From Nitriliruptoraceae bacterium (lineage in GTDB: Bacteria > Actinomycetota > Nitriliruptoria > Nitriliruptorales > Nitriliruptoraceae), in assembly GCA_007121975.1 (NCBI GenBank), contig SKJO01000198.1, forward strand, positions 1 through 7,159: 7,159 nucleotides of DNA. Reading direction: 5' to 3'. Within the stretch, counting starts at the first letter, position 1, and every line of letters begins with the position of its first letter. The notes below the pieces were generated by a model. It was not told where the DNA came from and made no database searches. It worked only from the letters and a program-made list of their open reading frames with translations. Below, piece by piece: positions 4,926 through 7,159 of this stretch. The position numbers and the translations under genes were made by a program.

Positions 4926-6370
4926 GCACCCGCATCGGTCGGCTGTCGGGCCTCGTGCTGCTGCTGTTCGCGGCCCTGTTCGTCAACCTCAACCTGATCG
5001 CCCTGGTGCAGGCCGACGACCTGGCCAACCACCCCGCCAACCGCCGCGTGATCGTGCGCGAGTACCAGATCGAACGCGGCCCGATCATCGTCGACGAGCG
5101 CGCCATCGCGCGCAGCATCGAGACCGACGGCGAGCTGCGCTTCCTGCGCACCTACCCCGAGGGGCCGCTGTTCGCCCACCTCACCGGGTACTACTCGGTG
5201 GTGCTCCAGCGTTCCGGGCTCGAGGCGGCGCTCAACGAGCAGCTCACCGGCCAGCCCACCGAGGTGGTCGCCCAGAACCTCGGCGAGTTGCTCGGGACCC
5301 GCGGCCAGCCGGGCAACTCCGTGGAGCTGACCATCTCCCAGGCCGGCCAGCAGGCGGCCCGTGACGCGCTGGCCGGACGTGAGGGCGCGGTGGTGGCGCT
5401 CGACCCGGTGACCGGGGCGGTGCTGGTCAGCTACGCCAACCCGACCTTCGACCCCAATCCGCTGTCCAGCCACTCCCCCGGCGAGATCCGGGCGGCCTGG
5501 GACGAGGTGCGCGACGACGAGCGCCAGCCGCTGGTCGACCGGGCGATCCGTGAGACCTACCCACCGGGCTCGACGTTCAAGATCATCACCGCTGCGGCCG
5601 CCCTCGAGAGCGGGCTGGGGCCCGACAGCCCGTTCCCCGACGAGGCGGTCTACGACGTGCCGCAGACCACCGCGAACATCGGCAACCTGCCGGCCAGCCC
5701 GTGCGGGCGGGGCGGCAGCATCTCGATGCAGGATGCGTTCCGGTTCTCGTGCAACCCGGTGTTCGCCCGGCTCGGGGTGGAGCTCGGTGACCGGGCGCTG
5801 ATCGAGCAGGCCGAGGCGTTCGGGTTCAACCGTCCGCCGCCCTACGAGCTCGACGTGGTCGCCAGCCGCATCCCGCAGGAGCTCGACCCGCCCCAGACCG
5901 CCCAGTCCGCGATCGGTCAGCGCGATGTGCGGGCAACCCCGATGCAGATGGCGCTGATCGCCGGCGCGGTCGCCAACGGCGGCGAGCTGCTGCGTCCCCA
6001 CGTCGTCGGGCGCATCCGCGACCCCTCCGGCCGTCAGTTGAGCGGTCCGGACTCGGGCCGGTGGACCGAAGGCCTGCTCGATGGGCGGGCGGTGTCACCC
6101 CGCACCGCCGCGCAGCTGCAGCAGATGATGGTCGAAGCCGTCGAACGCGGCACCGGCGGGGCGGCGCGCATCGACGGCGTGCGGGTCGGTGGCAAGACCG
6201 GGACCGCGCAGCGCGGTGCCACCCCCGATGCCTGGTTCGTCGGCTTCGCCGAGGACCGCATCGCGATCGCGGTGGTGATCCCGGATGCCGGCGAGGGCGC
6301 GACCGGGGGCCGGGCCGCCGCGCCCGTCGCGCGCCAGGTGATGGTCGCCCTGCTCGGAGCCGACGCATGA
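4922..6370 (+). CDS. pbpA: PbpA: class B penicillin-binding protein (D,D-transpeptidase)
   Basis: Membrane-anchored transpeptidase that cross-links peptidoglycan stems outside the membrane and pairs with the adjacent RodA. The 482 residues comprise a signal-anchor helix (about 8-30), an N-terminal pedestal region (about 31-150; includes FLRTYPEG and TGYYSV), and a transpeptidase domain (about 155-480). All three active-site motifs are intact: SxxK as STFK (Ser217 nucleophile, Lys220), SxN as SCN (276-278), and KTG (425-427). Length is close to M. tuberculosis PbpA (491 aa), with recognisable shared stretches such as ETYPPGSTFK and the AVSPRTAAQL-type segment. GTG 4922 overlaps the rodA stop (GTGA) with GAGGTGG just upstream (4912-4918), so translation is probably coupled. 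No PASTA domain is present. Confidence 0.95.
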   Translation: MSTRIGRLSGLVLLLFAALFVNLNLIALVQADDLANHPANRRVIVREYQIERGPIIVDERAIARSIETDGELRFLRTYPEGPLFAHLTGYYSVVLQRSGLEAALNEQLTGQPTEVVAQNLGELLGTRGQPGNSVELTISQAGQQAARDALAGREGAVVALDPVTGAVLVSYANPTFDPNPLSSHSPGEIRAAWDEVRDDERQPLVDRAIRETYPPGSTFKIITAAAALESGLGPDSPFPDEAVYDVPQTTANIGNLPASPCGRGGSISMQDAFRFSCNPVFARLGVELGDRALIEQAEAFGFNRPPPYELDVVASRIPQELDPPQTAQSAIGQRDVRATPMQMALIAGAVANGGELLRPHVVGRIRDPSGRQLSGPDSGRWTEGLLDGRAVSPRTAAQLQQMMVEAVERGTGGAARIDGVRVGGKTGTAQRGATPDAWFVGFAEDRIAIAVVIPDAGEGATGGRAAAPVARQVMVALLGADA

Positions 6371-6459
6371 ACCCACCTCGACGTCGTCGTCTTCCGGGTC
6401 CGACCCCAGCCGTTGGTAGCCTCAGCTGCTGCCGACCAGACGTCCGGAGACCCTCGTGA
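6367..6459 (+). CDS. Possible 30-codon ORF bridging pbpA and pknB
   Basis: A 30-residue frame starts at ATG 6367, overlapping the pbpA stop (ATGA), and ends at TGA 6457-6459, overlapping the pknB GTG (GTGA). Composition is Arg/Pro-rich (starts MNPPRRRRLPG, contains two adjacent Cys), with no recognisable domain. The coupling geometry repeats that of the rest of the operon, so it could keep ribosomes moving to pknB. However, pknB has its own ribosome binding site and the composition is that of GC-rich noncoding DNA. Probably not a functional peptide. Confidence 0.18.
   Translation: MNPPRRRRLPGPTPAVGSLSCCRPDVRRPS
6417..6422 (+). promoter_or_regulatory. Candidate -10 box of an internal pknB promoter
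   Basis: TAGCCT, in the context GTTGGTAGCCTCAG, fits the actinobacterial TAnnnT pattern and would start transcription near 6429, giving a leader of roughly 27 bases before pknB. A -35 is weak at best (TTCCGG at 6393-6398, 18-base spacer). Its location in the only real gap of the operon supports it modestly. Confidence 0.35.
6446..6450 (+). promoter_or_regulatory. Ribosome binding site of pknB
   Basis: GGAGA lies five bases before GTG 6456, one of the best Shine-Dalgarno matches in the operon. It decides the GTG start and makes pknB independent of coupling to the upstream frame. Confidence 0.6.
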
Positions 6460-7159
6460 GCGCAGGACGCGTGCTCAGTTCGCGCTACGAACTGCGCCAG
6501 CTGATCGGTCGTGGCGGCATGGCCGAGGTGTACGCCGCCGTCGACCGCACCCTGGGTCGGGAGGTTGCGGTCAAGATCCTGCTCGACCGCTTCCGGGACG
6601 ACGAAGCGTTCGTGCAGCGGTTCCACGACGAGGCCCGGCACGTCGCCCGGCTCAACCATCCCAACATCGTCGCGGTGTACGACACCGGCACCGATCTCGA
6701 GGGCGCCGCCGGCACCGCGACGCCGGCTGGTCAGCCCTACATCGTCATGGAACTGGTCGAGGGCCGGTCGTTGCAGCAGGTGATCGAGCGCGGTGGCCTG
6801 ACCGAGGACCGCTCGCTGGAGGTCGCCGCCGAGGTCTGTGCGGCGCTGCAGTACGCCCACGACCGCAAGCTCATCCACCGCGACATCAAGCCCGGCAACA
6901 TCCTGCTGGCCGAGGACGGGGCGGTCAAGGTCACCGACTTCGGCATCGCCCGCGCCCTGGACAAGGAGACCGTCACCCGCACCGCCGCGGTACTGGGAAC
7001 GGCCGCCTACCTCTCGCCCGAGCAGGCCCAGGGTCAGGACCTCGACACCCGCAGCGACCTGTACTCGCTGGGCGTGGTGCTCTACGAGATGCTGACCGGG
7101 CGGCAGCCGTTCATCGGGGACTCCCCGGTGACCGTGGCCTACCAGCACGTGCAGGAACC
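6456..7159 (+). CDS. pknB: PknB: receptor-type Ser/Thr protein kinase (3' end outside window)
   Basis: Hanks-type kinase that phosphorylates cell-wall and division proteins and is reversed by PstP. About 234 residues are visible, all kinase domain. Visible features are the glycine loop GRGGMAEV (18-25), ATP lysine Lys40 in VAVK, helix-C Glu59, HRDIKPGN with catalytic Asp143 and Lys145, and DFG with Asp161. The activation loop VTRTAAVLGTAAYLSPEQA carries Thr174 and Thr176, equivalent to M. tuberculosis PknB Thr171/Thr173. PknB is chosen over PknA because segments such as TPAGQPYIVMELVEG and GDSPVTVAYQHVQE match PknB much better. The expected membrane helix and PASTA repeats would lie beyond the right edge and are not seen. 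GTG 6456 gives the family N-terminus (SSRYELRQLIG). Confidence 0.93.
   Translation, partial: MSAGRVLSSRYELRQLIGRGGMAEVYAAVDRTLGREVAVKILLDRFRDDEAFVQRFHDEARHVARLNHPNIVAVYDTGTDLEGAAGTATPAGQPYIVMELVEGRSLQQVIERGGLTEDRSLEVAAEVCAALQYAHDRKLIHRDIKPGNILLAEDGAVKVTDFGIARALDKETVTRTAAVLGTAAYLSPEQAQGQDLDTRSDLYSLGVVLYEMLTGRQPFIGDSPVTVAYQHVQE

Noticed and set aside
4835..6001. 388-codon minus-strand frame across pbpA
   Set aside because: Shadow of the transpeptidase gene on the opposite strand, with no start site or domain support.
3569..6370. 933-codon frame suggesting a RodA-PbpA fusion
   Set aside because: Only the part from 4922 is PbpA. The earlier part is an out-of-phase Arg/Pro/Gly-rich reading of rodA, which is itself intact in its own frame and overlaps pbpA by GTGA.
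5826..7148. 440-codon minus-strand frame across the end of pbpA and pknB
   Set aside because: Runs antisense through two strongly supported genes and has low-complexity Arg/Gly composition.

Overview
The window is GC-rich DNA with strong G/C bias at third codon positions, GTG starts and tightly overlapping genes. Gene content and order point to an actinobacterium: fhaA-fhaB-pstP-rodA-pbpA-pknB is the classic actinobacterial cell-shape and Ser/Thr-phosphorylation operon. It resembles the Mycobacterium tuberculosis locus, but pknA is missing between pbpA and pknB, so a mycobacterium is unlikely. I cannot name the genus.

Left part (1-721): this looks like the edge of an integrated mobile element. 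It holds the 3' end of a tyrosine recombinase gene (stop at 223). About 500 bases without a convincing gene follow. They contain a 23-bp near-duplicate of the integrase 3' end, a faint protein-like reading on the minus strand, three TGTCA direct repeats and a nested hairpin. They end exactly at the 3' (CCA) end of a tRNA-Leu(CAG) gene (722-808, minus strand). Integrase tail, short arm-like repeats, then tRNA 3' end is the layout expected for an integrative element (AICE-like element or prophage) inserted at a tRNA gene. The far end of the element is outside the window.

Middle (809-1029): a divergent intergenic region with a credible tRNA promoter on the minus strand, a small perfect inverted repeat, and only a weak promoter candidate for the operon on the plus strand. 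The tRNA-Leu gene diverging from fhaA recalls the leuT-fhaA arrangement of M. tuberculosis.

Right part (1030-7159): six same-strand genes. FhaA (DUF3662 + FHA) and FhaB (membrane anchor + FHA) are phosphothreonine readers. PstP is the membrane PP2C phosphatase, RodA the SEDS glycan polymerase, PbpA the class B transpeptidase partner of RodA, and PknB the receptor-type Ser/Thr kinase (kinase domain only; cut by the window edge). Together they couple peptidoglycan synthesis at growth sites to reversible phosphorylation. Junctions are a 1-base gap, then ATGA, GTGA and GTGA overlaps, implying one translationally coupled transcript. The exception is an 85-base gap before pknB, which has its own ribosome binding site, a possible -10 box and a 30-codon reading frame that exactly bridges the gap.

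I see no clearly novel system here. The least ordinary items are the element boundary with the duplicated integrase tail, the EPEDD tandem-repeat acidic tail on PstP, the absence of pknA and the bridging mini-ORF.
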